Positions 14,305 through 15,212 of a DNA stretch of 15,212 nt are shown one piece after another. The notes under the pieces were generated by a model. It saw only the letters and a list, made by a program, of their open reading frames with translations. It was not told the DNA's origin and searched no databases. A program made the translations under genes and the position numbers. Each line of letters starts with the position of its first letter. Positions within the stretch are counted from its first letter, which is position 1. Source of the stretch: Bacillota bacterium (GTDB taxonomy: Bacteria > Bacillota_I > Bacilli_A > MOL361 > Turicibacteraceae); the NCBI GenBank assembly GCA_003486705.1, contig DNGE01000008.1, forward strand, positions 18,351-33,562, in the 5' to 3' direction.

Positions 14305-15212
14305 TAGAGTAAATCATTTTTAATAAAATAGGTGCCAAAAAGGTAGTGGTGACAACCATTAGGACGATAGGTCCAAAAAATTGAGGATTTAATAAGCCCA
14401 TGGCTTCACCTTTGCTAGCTAAAATCAGGGCGACTTCACCACGTGAAACCATTCCAGCACCTATAATGAAAGCCTCAGAATTCTTATAGTGACACATCTT
14501 AGCACCGATTAGACAGCCTAATATTTTTGTTATAATGGCCACAAAAATTAATAATATGGAAAAGAAAATAAGCGTAGAATTAAATTCAGGAAGAACAACA
14601 CCTAACCCGATACTTGCAAAAAATATAGGAGCGAGTAATATATACGAAAGTGTTTCGAAACGATGAAGAATGTATGACTTGCGTTCGGTATTAGACAAAA
14701 TGACGCCACTCATAAAAGCACCAGTTAGGCTTGCAACACCAAATACAGCCTCTGCTAAAAAAGAAAGTAGCAAGCAAAAAACAAAAGCTAATATAACAAA
14801 ACGGCGCATGTCCATGTTATGATATTTCATCAGACCATCGACAAAAGAAGAAACTATATAACCTCCGACCAGACAAAGTAAAAAGAATACTATTATTTTT
14901 ATTATTACAAGTAAAAGACTAACGTTTGTATTAGTAAAAGTTGTGATGAGAGTCAGCGCAATGATACCAAGGATATCATCTAAGATCGCAGCGCCTAAGA
15001 TTGCACTTCCAGCACGTGTATTTAGTTTACCAAGTTCCCGTAGTGTTTCAACTGTGATACTGACTGATGTGGCGGTTAAAATTACCCCAATAAACATATT
15101 TTGTAAAAACACTGTGTTATTGTTCGAAAGTGTCGAAGGGGAGAAAAGAGAGGCAACAATAAATCCTCCAATGAACGGAATAAGCATACCGAGTAAGGCA
15201 ATGATAATCGAT
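14291..15212 (-). CDS. CPA2-type Na+/H+ antiporter, 5' end outside window
   Basis: The minus strand is open from the right edge (in frame from 15211) to a TGA at 14293-14291, giving the last 306 residues of a membrane protein. About nine or ten membrane segments are seen. TATSVSITVETLRELG followed by GAAILDDILGII carries the paired aspartates that bind and move ions in CPA2 antiporters such as NapA; a second hallmark is SRGEVALILAS near the C-terminus. The protein ends soon after the last membrane helix with no RCK/TrkA-N domain, so it is of the NapA type rather than a KefB/KefC potassium channel-like system. A Met at 15187 is internal, since the frame continues upstream with hydrophobic residues. 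It exchanges Na+ (or K+) for H+ across the plasma membrane. Confidence 0.9.
   Translation of the reverse strand, partial: SIIIALLGMLIPFIGGFIVASLFSPSTLSNNNTVFLQNMFIGVILTATSVSITVETLRELGKLNTRAGSAILGAAILDDILGIIALTLITTFTNTNVSLLLVIIKIIVFFLLCLVGGYIVSSFVDGLMKYHNMDMRRFVILAFVFCLLLSFLAEAVFGVASLTGAFMSGVILSNTERKSYILHRFETLSYILLAPIFFASIGLGVVLPEFNSTLIFFSILLIFVAIITKILGCLIGAKMCHYKNSEAFIIGAGMVSRGEVALILASKGEAMGLLNPQFFGPIVLMVVTTTFLAPILLKMIYSKLEK

Noticed and set aside
1..15212. tRNA, rRNA, CRISPR arrays and phage genes
   Set aside because: No cloverleaf, rRNA-like sequence, regularly spaced direct repeats or phage proteins were seen on either strand by reading.

Overview
The window is about 15.2 kb of AT-rich DNA from a low-GC Gram-positive bacterium (Bacillota). 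Strong AGGAGG-type ribosome binding sites, near-consensus TTGAAT/TATAAT promoters, YtxH, DUF445 and DUF1835 proteins and a fused GshAB all fit this. A Turicibacter-like or Enterococcus/Listeria-like lineage is possible, but the sequence alone does not fix the genus. Apart from a decayed stretch near 12.1-12.6 kb, the genes are intact and tightly packed, each group ending in a clear hairpin terminator.

Left part (1-1190): the 5' end of a DUF445 membrane protein on the minus strand, divergent from a two-gene unit encoding a small YtxG-like membrane protein and a YtxH-family protein.

Arsenic/thiol operon (1227-5704): one strong promoter with a perfect inverted repeat over its start region drives arsR, arsC, a MATE-family efflux protein and gshAB. 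No internal terminator is visible; arsR and arsC abut, and the MATE gene and gshAB overlap by 29 bp. No ArsB or Acr3 arsenite pump is present in the unit. The suggested reading is that ArsC reduces arsenate, GshAB makes glutathione, and the MATE protein exports the product, with ArsR as sensor. This is the most interesting system in the window; the transport step is an inference.

Middle (5663-7067): a minus-strand gene for an unrecognised membrane-anchored coiled-coil protein converges on gshAB through a shared hairpin. It is divergent from a small ArsR-family regulator whose two cysteines match the YgaV/BigR/SqrR persulfide sensors rather than metal sensors.

ABC exporter (7146-10715): two overlapping genes encode a heterodimeric type IV ABC exporter with one degenerate and one consensus ATP site. 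Next comes a single polytopic membrane protein with nucleoside-recognition (Gate) domain features (10801-12061).

Right part: 12062-12724 holds no intact gene, but scattered translated fragments look like a decayed IS1182-family transposase. It is followed by a promoter and a two-gene unit: an endonuclease/exonuclease/phosphatase-family protein and a DUF1835 protein. These converge, through an 18-bp hairpin containing the ends of both reading frames, on a minus-strand CPA2-type Na+/H+ antiporter that runs off the right edge.
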